Origin: Deltaproteobacteria bacterium
Lineage (GTDB): Bacteria; Desulfobacterota; Syntrophia; Syntrophales; UBA2210
Assembly (NCBI GenBank): GCA_019313905.1
Contig: JAFDAI010000031.1
Location: 1-33,167 of the forward strand
DNA length: 33,167 nt
Direction of reading: 5' to 3'
In this document: piece by piece, positions 25,346 to 33,167 of the stretch
Position numbering within the stretch: position 1 is the stretch's first letter
How the letters are laid out: every line of letters begins with the position of its first letter
The notes under the pieces: model-generated
Told to the model about the DNA's origin: nothing
Databases searched by the model: none
Seen by the model: only the letters and a program-made list of their open reading frames with translations
Translations under genes and position numbers: made by a program

Positions 25346-25407
25346 AAAAACATCTTGCAGGATATTACCGAGCGGACACTATCAAACCTCGGGATTTGTT
25401 GCAAGAT
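25346..25407 (-). terminator. Terminator-like hairpin in the asnA leader (possible attenuator)
   Basis: Read on the minus strand, ATCTTGCA (25407-25400) pairs with TGCAAGAT (25359-25352). After an internal loop of 7-8 nt, CCGAG (25392-25388) pairs with CTCGG (25372-25368), closing a 15-nt loop. G and TTTTT (25350-25346) follow the stem directly. It is 153 nt beyond the lpxR-like stop and about 36 nt before the asnA start. It is either the end of the lpxR-like transcript or a leader attenuator for asnA. No T-box consensus is seen. The rest of the 249-bp gap (25311-25559) holds no clear gene; a 35-codon frame is discussed under findings. Confidence 0.5.
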
Positions 25408-25559
25408 AATAGCCGGATGCTGTCCATCGATCCAGCAGCTTTATCCCTGAACCCTATTGGATCAGGACCCATATACTTTAGAGATTTTTCTCTTGGGACG
25501 TGCTGAAGCAATTGTACGCTGCGGTTCTTCGATGGGAACAGCATTGGAGCGGTCTAGGT

Positions 25560-26624
25560 TCAGAATGTGCAGGATAAAGATATCGCGCCGTACTGTTGTT
25601 CTTTTTCCTGCGTTTTAAACTCTTTCGTCTGATATACGTGGGAGTACGTAATCTTGAAACGATTAACGATGAATCCGATTCCTCCGACAAAACAGGCAAC
25701 AAAATGCTTCTTGTCGACGCTGTGGCTGTCCCGGAACGTGTTCCCGTCGAGCAGGATATTGTGTGCCACAGCGGTTCCGTCAACTGCGAAGAAGAGATGA
25801 ACCCCGGCTCGACGGAAGAGGCTATAGAGTCTAGGATCGGTGTTGTCCACAGGAGCATTGCTGTCTGAACCGGGTCTTATGATGTAGGTCCCGAAATCAT
25901 TCGGAAGGTTCCAGCCGAAGCGTATTTCCCCTCCCGCATTGGCGCCGGTAAAGGCGTTTCCGAGACCGCCACCGATATGGGGAATGAAGTCGAAACCGAG
26001 GCCGCGATTGTACTCCGTCCGTAGCAGGCGCCATTTGCGCTCAAAAAAGACATTGATGATCGGCTCGTCATGAAGCTGATGCTCCCACCCCTGGGGATCG
26101 GTTGCAGCGACCCATCTGTGGGAGACTTTCTGAAACTGCTCGACATAGGAATGAGGACCGACGATACCCACATCGAACTCAAGGGTATCCATCTGCCGGC
26201 CGTTTTTGCTGTGGAACCCAACTGCCAAGTATGTAATGCCGGCATAAGGCCGGTCGTCTTTTATAAGATCACTCCGTTCAATCTCCTCCGGTGTATACAT
26301 GTTTTGTCCCAGCGAGAGAGATACGGAACGCTGGTACCCCGGCTCATTAATAAAAGGCAGTCGTTCAATGAGCGAATAACTCCATGCGGGCACGAGAGGG
26401 TTATCCCGGTAATCGGTCAGATCGGGCGAGATCCATGAGAGCTTCATCCCATGCGTATACTGCCGGTCCGTCTTGTAGAAGAAATCATTCTCCATATACA
26501 GGGTAACGGTGCTCATGTTCTGCGCGATATCATTTTCGGCAACGGCCTGACAGGGCAGGATGAGCATAGAGCAGAGAAGCGTCATGAAAAATGGGTTCGC
26601 ATGTATGATCTTATCTATTTTCAT
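25560..26624 (-). CDS. LpxR-like outer membrane lipid A deacylase (DUF2219)
   Basis: Outer-membrane beta-barrel of 354 aa. In Salmonella LpxR removes the 3'-linked acyloxyacyl chains of lipid A. A signal peptide is visible, with a core LLCSMLILP and a likely cut near CQAVA-END (residue about 29). Family hallmarks follow: TLYMENDFFYKTDRQYTHGMKLSW, DDRPYAGITYLAVG, GIVGPHSYVEQFQKVSHRW and WEHQLHDEPIINVFFERKWR; these include the Asn-Asp near the N-terminus and the His used for catalysis in LpxR. The chain ends in Phe, the usual barrel-assembly signal. A perfect TTGACA on the minus strand at 26662-26657 is the likely -35, with a poor -10. It is divergent from tetR. Confidence 0.85.
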   Translation of the reverse strand: MKIDKIIHANPFFMTLLCSMLILPCQAVAENDIAQNMSTVTLYMENDFFYKTDRQYTHGMKLSWISPDLTDYRDNPLVPAWSYSLIERLPFINEPGYQRSVSLSLGQNMYTPEEIERSDLIKDDRPYAGITYLAVGFHSKNGRQMDTLEFDVGIVGPHSYVEQFQKVSHRWVAATDPQGWEHQLHDEPIINVFFERKWRLLRTEYNRGLGFDFIPHIGGGLGNAFTGANAGGEIRFGWNLPNDFGTYIIRPGSDSNAPVDNTDPRLYSLFRRAGVHLFFAVDGTAVAHNILLDGNTFRDSHSVDKKHFVACFVGGIGFIVNRFKITYSHVYQTKEFKTQEKEQQYGAISLSCTF

Positions 26625-26785
26625 AGTGCACCAGACCTACATTGTTTCCAATATCCTGTCAAGTTTTGCGAGAGAGGTCCTATACCTGTAGCGTGCCCGG
26701 CAATAGATATCGATGGTGACCCAGAAGATTTCTTCCGTCGAGCACAAACCGATTATTCACGTCATTCTTTTCCGGGATTTATTAC

Positions 26786-26812
26786 TTGACAATCAATAGC
26801 AAAGGCTATAAG
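26786..26812 (+). promoter_or_regulatory. Candidate sigma-70 promoter for the tetR gene
   Basis: TTGACA at 26786-26791 is a perfect -35 and TATAAG at 26807-26812 a 5-of-6 -10, with a 15-bp spacer. Transcription would begin near 26819, about 35 nt before the ATG. The 230-bp gap 26625-26854 holds this, the likely divergent lpxR-side promoter and the operator-like site. Confidence 0.5.
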
Positions 26813-26827
26813 TCGACTGCTCGGTTC

Positions 26828-26850
26828 AAAAACTGACCGGGCGGTTTTTT
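26828..26850. promoter_or_regulatory. Operator-like imperfect palindrome upstream of tetR
   Basis: ACCG-GG-CGGT (26836-26845) is a perfect palindromic core within A-rich and T-rich flanks (AAAAACTG before, TTTTTT after). It overlaps the predicted start of the tetR transcript. TetR-type repressors often bind such ACCG/CGGT sites and control themselves; that TetR binds here is inferred. Confidence 0.45.
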
Positions 26851-26854
26851 TGTT

Positions 26855-27469
26855 ATGGATGTAGACAAAAAACAAGAACGTAAAAAGGTTCTGGAGGCCC
26901 TTACAAGGCAGGGTATCCTGGATGCCGCTGTCAATTTGTTGACACGTGAAGGCATTCAGGGTCTGACTATGGACAGGGTGGCAGCGGAAGCCGGTATTGC
27001 AAAGGGAACACTGTACGTATATTTTGAAAACAAGGAACAGATGCTGGAAGCGGCAATCGATGCGAGTTTTGATCCGCTGGTCAGAGAATGCTCCGCCCTG
27101 CTGGATGGCGATCTTGCCCCCGACAGAAAACTGGAGGGATTTTCTCTCTGTCATTTAAGGTTCTTTGACGAGCACAGAGATCTTATCCGCGTCCTCCTGT
27201 TCGATCGAGAGAGGACCCATTTCGGGAAATCCCGTTATACCGACGGCAGGTACCGGACTTCCGTGAAGCGAGTGGCCGATGTTCTGGATGATGGGGTGAG
27301 ACAGGGCCTGTTTTCCACTCTCGATTCAATGAAGGTTGCTGCCATGTTTATAGAAGCCAATATGGGAATGATCATGCAGCGTATCCATGACGGGATTTCG
27401 GGTGATGTCGAAAAAGACGCACGGCAGATTACAGAGATATTCATGAAAGGATTAAGAAAGAGGAAGTAG
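26855..27469 (+). CDS. TetR-family transcriptional regulator
   Basis: Dimeric DNA-binding repressor of 204 aa. The N-terminal helix-turn-helix covers residues about 18-64, with ILDAAVNLLTREGIQGLTMDRVAAEAGIAKGTLYVYFENKEQML. The ligand-binding C-terminal half is variable and gives no clue to the inducer. It stands 145 nt upstream of the RND adaptor gene on the same strand, the usual place for a local efflux repressor, and divergent from the lpxR-like gene. No good Shine-Dalgarno sequence precedes the ATG (the upstream is a T-run), so translation may be inefficient, which is common for repressors that limit their own level. Confidence 0.9.
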   Translation: MDVDKKQERKKVLEALTRQGILDAAVNLLTREGIQGLTMDRVAAEAGIAKGTLYVYFENKEQMLEAAIDASFDPLVRECSALLDGDLAPDRKLEGFSLCHLRFFDEHRDLIRVLLFDRERTHFGKSRYTDGRYRTSVKRVADVLDDGVRQGLFSTLDSMKVAAMFIEANMGMIMQRIHDGISGDVEKDARQITEIFMKGLRKRK

Positions 27470-27614
27470 GGGGCAACCCGGACTATTCTGATCATTTGAA
27501 GGGCGAGAGGTTCATATGCCATAACCCTGCAAATGTGAAATCTTTAAGGTTTAATCTCCAGCAGCTTGCTTCCGGGTAATTTGTTTTACTTATTATTTAC
27601 AATAGGAGAATCTG

Positions 27615-28841
27615 ATGCGACTCAATGAAAATGTTTACAAATCATTTAAATGGAATATGGTTCTGGCGACCCTGTTGGGCGGCCTTTTGCTGGGGGGTTG
27701 CGATGGCTCCGAGCGATCGCAACCCCCACGCCCGGCACCGGAGGTGGCTGTGATAACAGTTCAACTACAAAAGGTTGTACTGACCACTGAATTGCCGGGT
27801 CGTACGTCTGCCTTCCGTGTCGCGAATATCCGACCCCAGGTCAACGGTCTTATACAAAAACGCCTGTTTGTGGAAGGGTCCGATGTCAAGGCCGGCCAGG
27901 CACTCTATCAGATAGATCCCGCTCCCTTTAAGGCGGCGCTCAACAATGCAAAGGCCGCCCTCGACAGGGCTGAGGCCAGTCTGTCTGCGATTCGTTTGCG
28001 GGTCGAGCGCTACCAAGAATTGTTTGCCGTCAAGGCGGTCAGCCAGCAGGACTGTGACGACGCGGTGGCAGCATTAAAACAGACTGAAGCCGACATTGAG
28101 TATTGGAAGGCGATGTTTGAGACGGCGCGCATAAACCTGGGGTATGCCAGGATCACAGCTCCCATCTCCGGCCGCATCGGCAAATCCAGTGTGACCGATG
28201 GCGCTCTGGTGACGGCGTATCAACCCGTGGCCCTGGCAACCATTCAACAACTGGATCCCATTTATGTGGATGTCCCCCAATCCACTGCCGAGCTGTTGCG
28301 ATTGAAGCGCCGCATAGAGGGCGGACGTCTGGATCAGAACGGAGCAAGTCAGAAAAAGGTCAAGCTCATTCTGGAGGACGGTACAGAGTATTCATTGAAA
28401 GGAATATTGCAATTTCGCGACGTCACGGTGAACCCGACGACAGGGTCCGTAATCCTGCGGGTGGTCTTTCCAGATCCGAAATATATTCTCCTGCCAGGCA
28501 TGTTCGTCCGGGCGGTGGTGCAGGAAGGTGTCAATAATCAGGCCATCCTTATTCCCCAACAAGGTGTTTCACGTGATCACAAGGGTAACCCCCTCGCCAT
28601 GATCGTGAACGAACAAAGCAAGGTTGAGCAACGGATGCTTACACTCGATCGGGCTATTGGCGACAAATGGCTCGTGTCAGCAGGCCTTGCTCCCGGCGAT
28701 CGTGTGATTGTCGAGGGGATGCAAAGGGTGAGACCCGGTGTGGCCGTGAAAATTGTTCCTTTCAATAAGGACAAAACCAAGCGTGGGCCAGAGGCCGGAC
28801 CTGATGTCCAGCCACAAGAAAAAATTGACGGAGGCGCGTGA
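27615..28841 (+). CDS. RND efflux periplasmic adaptor (AcrA/MexA type lipoprotein)
   Basis: Membrane fusion protein of 408 aa that links the inner-membrane pump to the outer-membrane channel. A lipobox LLGGC places the lipid-modified Cys at residue 29. Next come a beta-barrel and lipoyl half-motif (GLIQKRLFVEGSDVKAGQALYQIDPAPF), a helical hairpin (about 100-165, KAALDRAEASLSAIRLRVERYQELF), the second lipoyl half (ARITAPISGRIGKSSVTDGALV) and the beta-barrel and membrane-proximal domains ending near residue 385. AGGAGA precedes ATG 27615. The stop overlaps the start of the pump gene (TGATG), which indicates translational coupling. Confidence 0.94.
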   Translation: MRLNENVYKSFKWNMVLATLLGGLLLGGCDGSERSQPPRPAPEVAVITVQLQKVVLTTELPGRTSAFRVANIRPQVNGLIQKRLFVEGSDVKAGQALYQIDPAPFKAALNNAKAALDRAEASLSAIRLRVERYQELFAVKAVSQQDCDDAVAALKQTEADIEYWKAMFETARINLGYARITAPISGRIGKSSVTDGALVTAYQPVALATIQQLDPIYVDVPQSTAELLRLKRRIEGGRLDQNGASQKKVKLILEDGTEYSLKGILQFRDVTVNPTTGSVILRVVFPDPKYILLPGMFVRAVVQEGVNNQAILIPQQGVSRDHKGNPLAMIVNEQSKVEQRMLTLDRAIGDKWLVSAGLAPGDRVIVEGMQRVRPGVAVKIVPFNKDKTKRGPEAGPDVQPQEKIDGGA

Positions 28842-31800
28842 TGCTATCGAAATTTTTTCTGGCCCGTCCGGTTTTCGCGTGGGTTATTGCCATCATCATA
28901 ATGGTGGCGGGAGGGCTGGCGATCTATAATTTGCCCATATCCCAGTATCCCCCCATCGCCCCGCCATCCATCGCCATCAGTGCCTTTTACCCCGGGGCTT
29001 CGGCCGAGACTGTTGAAAACAGCGTGACGCAGATCATCGAACAGAAGATGACCGGCTTCGACAAGCTGTTGTATATGTCCGCCACCAGTGATTCGGCAGG
29101 CGCCTCTCATATCGAGCTGACTTTTGAGGCGGGAACCGATCCGGATCTCGTCTGGTCTCAGGTGCAAAACAAGCTCCAGCTCGCCATGTCGAGTCTGCCC
29201 GAGGTGGTCAAAAGTCAGGGGGTACAGGTCAGTAAATCCACCAGGAACTACCTGATGCTCGTGGGTCTGATCTCGGAAGACGGCAGCATGGACGGCAATG
29301 ATTTGAGAGACTATGCCAAATCCAACCTGGAAAAAATCCTGGCGCGGGTACCGGGCGTGGGCGAGGTGGAACTCTTCGGTGCCGGGTATGCCATGCGTAT
29401 CTGGGTCAACTCAGACAAACTGACCAGCTACCACCTTACAATGGAAGATGTCATTATGGCGCTCCGGGTCTACAATGTAGAGGTTTCCGCCGGGCAGTTC
29501 GGCGGGGCGCCGGCGGTGGAAGGCCAGCGCTTGAACGCCTCCATCGTCGTCCAAAATATGCTCAAGACTCCTGATGAGTTTGCCTCCATCCCTATTCGCA
29601 TCAATCCGGACGGTTCCACCGTGCGGATCATGGACATAGGCCGGACAGAACTGGGAACCGAGTTTTACGATATTGAGGCTTTCCACAACGGCAACCCTTC
29701 CGCCGCCCTGGCTATCAGGCAGGCCGCCGGTGCCAACGCACTGGATACGGCCGACGCCGTCAAGACGAAGATGGAAGAGATGAGCAGGTTCTTCCCCTCG
29801 GGGATAAAGGTAGTCTATCCCTATGACACCACCCCTTTTATCAGGGTGGCCATCGATGAAGTGGTGAAGACTCTCTTTGCAGCGATCCTGCTGGTTTTTC
29901 TGGTCATGTATCTTTTCATGGGAAACATCCGGGCCACACTGATCCCGACCATCGCGGTTCCAGTGGTGCTCCTGGGGACCTTCGGTGTCCTAGGGCTTTT
30001 CGGGTTCTCCATCAACATGCTGACCATGTTTGCCATGGTGCTGGCCATCGGCCTGCTGGTGGACGATGCCATCGTGGTGGTAGAGAACGTGGAACGAATC
30101 ATGAGCGAGGAAGGTCTTCCTCCCCGGGAAGCCACGGCCAAATCCATGGAACAGATTACCAGCGCCCTGATCGGCATCGGGCTGGTGCTCTCGGCGGTGT
30201 TCGGCCCCATGGCTTTTTTCCCCGGCTCCACTGGTGTCATCTATCGCCAGTTTTCCGTAACTATCGCCGCCGCGATGCTTCTTTCCGTTGCGGTGGCCCT
30301 GATACTGACCCCCGTACTTTGCGCATCCCTTCTCAAGCCGGTAGTGGCGGGGCGCGAGGCAGACAATGCTGTCTTTTTCCTGCGCCCATTTTTTAGATGG
30401 TTTAACCACGTCTTTTTCCGCTTCAGACGCCTGTATGTAAAACTTGTCGGCCATTCCCTTTCCAGGAAACTGCGTTACTTGGTCATTTTCCTTGTTATTG
30501 TGGTGGCCATGGGATTCCTGTACCTCCGTATGCCCACCGCCTATCTCCCAGATGAAGACCAGGGCATGCTGCTCGCCCAGGTGATCATGCCGGCAGGTTC
30601 CACTTTGGAGCAGACCGGAAAGGTAACAAAGCAGATCGAGCACTATTTTCAGAAAAACGAAAAAGAGGCGGTGGAATCTTGTATGACCATTTCCGGCATC
30701 GGATTTTCCGGGAGGGGACAGAACAACGGTATGGTGTTTATCAAACTGAAGGACTGGGAACTCCGAGATCGGGACGACCTGAAGGCCAAGGCCATTGCAG
30801 GAAGGGCCACAGCAGCTCTTTCGAGTATCCGTAACGCCATGGTGTTTGTATTCCCGCCGCCGGCCGTCACCGAACTGGGTATGGCCAGGGGATTCGACTT
30901 TCGGCTGCTGGATCGGGGCGGTCTCGGACACCAGGCCCTGATGGGCGCGCGAAACCAGCTCCTCGGAATAGCGGCTCATGATTCAAGATTGACCGCCGTT
31001 CGACCCAACAGCATGGAGGATGTGCCCGAATACCGGGTCGACGTGGACTGGGAAAAGGCCGGTGCCCTAGGGGTTCCAATTACCTCAATCCACAGGACAA
31101 TCTCGGCGGCCTTTGGTAGCGCCTATGCCAACGACTTCATTCAGGGTGGCCGGGTCAAGCGAGTATACGTTCAGGCCGACGCCCCCTACCGCATGCTACC
31201 CAAAGACCTGGAAAAACTGTATGTCCGGAATACGACAGGGGAAATGGCCCCCTTTTCCTCTTTCGCATCCGGCCACTGGACATCCGGGTCTCCCCAGCTG
31301 GAGCGCTATAACGGCTTCCCTTCCATAAATATCTGGGGAGAACCAGCGCCGGGGAAAAGCTCGGGAGAAGCCATGCAGGTCATGGAAGAAATTGTTGAAA
31401 AGCTGACTAAAGGGATCGGTTTTGACTGGACCGGACTTTCCTACCAGGAGCGAATGTCGAGTTTTCAGGCGCCCCTGCTGTACGCATTTTCCATTCTCGT
31501 GATCTTCCTGTGCCTGGCGGCACTGTACGAGAGCTGGACCATTCCCATTGCGATCCTGCTGGTTCTTCCCCTTGGGGTTATCGGCGGCATCATCGCCTCA
31601 AGCATGCGTGGGATGGCCAACGATGTCTATTTCCAGATCAGTCTTTTGACCACACTGGGTTTGGCCACCAAAAACGCCATCTTGATCGTCCAGTTCGCCA
31701 AGGCCGGTCTGGAAAGGGGGATGGGGTTGATCGATGCCACTTTGGAGGGCGCAAAATTACGATTCCGTCCAATCATTATGACCTCTCTGGCATTCGGGTT

Positions 31801-32011
31801 TGGGGTTCTGCCCCTTGCTCTGAGCACCGGTGCAGGCGCAGGGGCCCAAAATGCCATCGGCACTGGCGTGCTGGGAGGAATGGTGAGTGCCACTGTCCTG
31901 GTAGTTATTTTTGCACCCCTCTTCTATGTACTGGTCGAAAGGATCTTCGGCAAAAAAGGAAAACATGCATCAACCGAGATACCCGGCGTAAATTCATCAG
32001 GGGGTCAATGA
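28841..32011 (+). CDS. RND multidrug efflux pump, inner membrane (AcrB/MexB type)
   Basis: Proton-driven trimeric exporter of 1056 aa, full length for the HAE1 family. It starts with FLARPVFAWVIAIIIM and LPISQYPPIAPPSIAISAFYPGAS, typical of AcrB. The proton-relay residues are present: Asp408 and Asp409 in AIGLLVDDAIVVVENVERI and Lys944 in LATKNAILIVQFAK. Two large periplasmic loops and twelve transmembrane segments are expected. The substrate range cannot be told; the HAE1 family expels drugs, dyes, detergents and bile-like compounds. The ATG at 28841 overlaps the adaptor stop by one base, with ACGGAGG upstream; the GTG at 28838 is less likely. The outer-membrane factor gene starts 1 nt after its stop. 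Confidence 0.96.
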   Translation: MLSKFFLARPVFAWVIAIIIMVAGGLAIYNLPISQYPPIAPPSIAISAFYPGASAETVENSVTQIIEQKMTGFDKLLYMSATSDSAGASHIELTFEAGTDPDLVWSQVQNKLQLAMSSLPEVVKSQGVQVSKSTRNYLMLVGLISEDGSMDGNDLRDYAKSNLEKILARVPGVGEVELFGAGYAMRIWVNSDKLTSYHLTMEDVIMALRVYNVEVSAGQFGGAPAVEGQRLNASIVVQNMLKTPDEFASIPIRINPDGSTVRIMDIGRTELGTEFYDIEAFHNGNPSAALAIRQAAGANALDTADAVKTKMEEMSRFFPSGIKVVYPYDTTPFIRVAIDEVVKTLFAAILLVFLVMYLFMGNIRATLIPTIAVPVVLLGTFGVLGLFGFSINMLTMFAMVLAIGLLVDDAIVVVENVERIMSEEGLPPREATAKSMEQITSALIGIGLVLSAVFGPMAFFPGSTGVIYRQFSVTIAAAMLLSVAVALILTPVLCASLLKPVVAGREADNAVFFLRPFFRWFNHVFFRFRRLYVKLVGHSLSRKLRYLVIFLVIVVAMGFLYLRMPTAYLPDEDQGMLLAQVIMPAGSTLEQTGKVTKQIEHYFQKNEKEAVESCMTISGIGFSGRGQNNGMVFIKLKDWELRDRDDLKAKAIAGRATAALSSIRNAMVFVFPPPAVTELGMARGFDFRLLDRGGLGHQALMGARNQLLGIAAHDSRLTAVRPNSMEDVPEYRVDVDWEKAGALGVPITSIHRTISAAFGSAYANDFIQGGRVKRVYVQADAPYRMLPKDLEKLYVRNTTGEMAPFSSFASGHWTSGSPQLERYNGFPSINIWGEPAPGKSSGEAMQVMEEIVEKLTKGIGFDWTGLSYQERMSSFQAPLLYAFSILVIFLCLAALYESWTIPIAILLVLPLGVIGGIIASSMRGMANDVYFQISLLTTLGLATKNAILIVQFAKAGLERGMGLIDATLEGAKLRFRPIIMTSLAFGFGVLPLALSTGAGAGAQNAIGTGVLGGMVSATVLVVIFAPLFYVLVERIFGKKGKHASTEIPGVNSSGGQ

Positions 32012-32012
32012 T

Positions 32013-33167
32013 ATGAATAAACAATTATTATTTATACTGCTTGGAATCGCCCTCTTTCTGGGTAGCTGTACCATGACCCCGGAATACACACGGCCTGAAG
32101 CTCCGATACCTGCCAACTGGTCGAATACCGCTGCTTACAGAGAGCCCAAGGCTTCGACCGACGCCACGGTTGCGCCGGAGCTGAGGTGGCAATTTTTCAC
32201 CGATGCACGGCTTCAAAAGGTCATCGAGACGGCCTTGAACAGCAACCGCGACCTGCGACTTGCCGCCCTGAATGTGGAAAGAGTCCGCGCTCTATACGGC
32301 ATTCAACGGGCTGAGCTGTTCCCCACAGTTAATGCGGTGGGCAGCGGAAGTAAACAACGTGTACCCGCCGATCTTTCAACCACCGAAGAATCGATGACGG
32401 TGGAACAATACGGTGTCAATCTGGGTATCAGTTCCTGGGAAATTGACTTTTTCGGCCGTATCCGCAGCCTGAAAGATCAGGCCTTGCAGATGTATCTGGC
32501 CACGGAGCAAGCCCGCCGAAGCGCACAGGTCTCGCTGGTGTCCGCGATTGCCAACGCGTACCTGACCCTTGCGGCGGATCGGGGGAACCTCAAACTGGCC
32601 CACTCCACCCTTGAAACCCAGCAGGCCGCTTACGCTTTAATTCAGCGGCGCTATGAAGTTGGACTCGCTACCGAACTGGATCTGCGCCAAGCGCAAATTC
32701 CGGTGGATACGGCCCGGGGGGATGTCGCCCGCTTTGCGCAATTGGTGGCACAGGATCAAAACGCCCTGAACCTTCTGGCAGGCTCTCCGGTGCCGAAAGA
32801 GTTCTTGCCGGCGGACCTGAGCAGCGTTACCCCTCTCAAAGATATTTCTCCAGGCCTGTCCTCCGAGGTGCTTCTAAATCGTCCTGACATTCTACAGGCG
32901 GAGCATCAGCTCAAGGGAGCCTACGCCTTTATCGGCGCGGCCCGGGCGGCCTTCTTCCCCCGCATTTCTCTGACCACCGCGGTGGGAACCGCAAGCGGCG
33001 AGCTATCCGGTCTGTTTAGCTCCGGCTCGGCTGCCTGGAGCTTTGCGCCGCAGATCACTATGCCGATTTTTGACGCCCGCACCTGGGCCGCGCTGCGGGT
33101 CAGCAAAGCCGATCAGGAAATCGTCCTGACCCAGTATGAGAAGACAATCCAGACGGCCTTCAGGGAG
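32013..33167 (+). CDS. RND outer membrane factor lipoprotein (OprM/NodT family), 3' end beyond window
   Basis: TolC-like channel that completes the tripartite pump. 385 codons are visible without a stop and the gene runs off the window edge; OprM-like proteins are usually about 460-490 aa. The lipobox LGSC puts the lipidated Cys at residue 19. Family hallmarks are MTPEYTRPEAPIPANW, WQFFTDARLQKVIETALNSNRDLRLAALNVE, SWEIDFFGRIRSLKDQA, YLTLAADRGNL, RRYEVGLATELDLRQAQ, LLNRPDILQAEHQL and AARAAFFPRISLT. It begins 1 nt after the pump stop, so the three pump genes form one translationally coupled operon. Confidence 0.94.
   Translation, partial: MNKQLLFILLGIALFLGSCTMTPEYTRPEAPIPANWSNTAAYREPKASTDATVAPELRWQFFTDARLQKVIETALNSNRDLRLAALNVERVRALYGIQRAELFPTVNAVGSGSKQRVPADLSTTEESMTVEQYGVNLGISSWEIDFFGRIRSLKDQALQMYLATEQARRSAQVSLVSAIANAYLTLAADRGNLKLAHSTLETQQAAYALIQRRYEVGLATELDLRQAQIPVDTARGDVARFAQLVAQDQNALNLLAGSPVPKEFLPADLSSVTPLKDISPGLSSEVLLNRPDILQAEHQLKGAYAFIGAARAAFFPRISLTTAVGTASGELSGLFSSGSAAWSFAPQITMPIFDARTWAALRVSKADQEIVLTQYEKTIQTAFRE

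Noticed and set aside
25311-25559. T-box riboswitch in the asnA leader
   Set aside because: No GGTGGNACC-type T-box sequence or specifier-loop architecture was found on the minus strand; only a hairpin with T-run is visible.
29990-30979. 329-aa open frame on the minus strand
   Set aside because: It is antisense to the well-supported RND pump gene, has low-complexity His/Gly-rich content and no family signature; it is a by-product of the sense codon bias.

Overview
The window looks like about 33 kb of chromosome from a Gram-negative, probably anaerobic bacterium of the Desulfobacterota (former Deltaproteobacteria) type. The pointers are an outer-membrane LpxR-like lipid A deacylase, an RND efflux pump with an outer-membrane channel, selA, a mix of housekeeping genes in an order unlike the Enterobacteria, and several families of intergenic palindromic repeats of a kind I associate with that group. 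Lineage is inferred from these features only; no rRNA gene is present. I found 26 protein genes, no tRNA, rRNA or CRISPR array and no intact transposase.

Layout. (1) 1-7704, plus strand: a binding-protein-dependent ABC importer of the ferric-iron type (binding protein, fused double permease, ATPase), then a DHH phosphoesterase 12 nt after the ATPase, an FmdB-type zinc-ribbon protein and a membrane-tethered metallo-beta-lactamase-fold hydrolase. Three repeat or hairpin elements punctuate this block (111-298, 3453-3558, 6525-6670). (2) 11840-7734, minus strand: peptide deformylase, M29 aminopeptidase, PAS-GGDEF diguanylate cyclase and a DUF401 membrane protein in one probable operon. (3) 11973-21247, plus strand: a HemW-like radical SAM protein, selA, an RluD-type pseudouridine synthase, pgeF, rho, rpmE, prfA and nagZ, a run dominated by translation, transcription termination and cell-wall quality control. 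A 147-bp palindromic repeat separates the pseudouridine synthase from pgeF. (4) 25310-21252, minus strand: asnA, asnS and a beta-CASP metallo-beta-lactamase nuclease with 15-nt gaps, preceded by a terminator-like hairpin that could be an attenuator. (5) 25560-33167: an lpxR-like gene divergent from a tetR regulator, which is followed by an RND adaptor, RND pump and outer-membrane factor (cut by the window end). This looks like an envelope-defence and efflux module.

The ABC genes, asnA-asnS-nuclease and RND genes read as functional groups. The links between the ABC importer and the DHH/MBL genes, and between Asn metabolism and the beta-CASP nuclease, are inferred from gene spacing only. I did not find a clear new defence or mobile system; the most interesting signals are the dispersed palindromic elements, the asnA leader hairpin, the solitary selA and the lpxR/tetR/RND arrangement.
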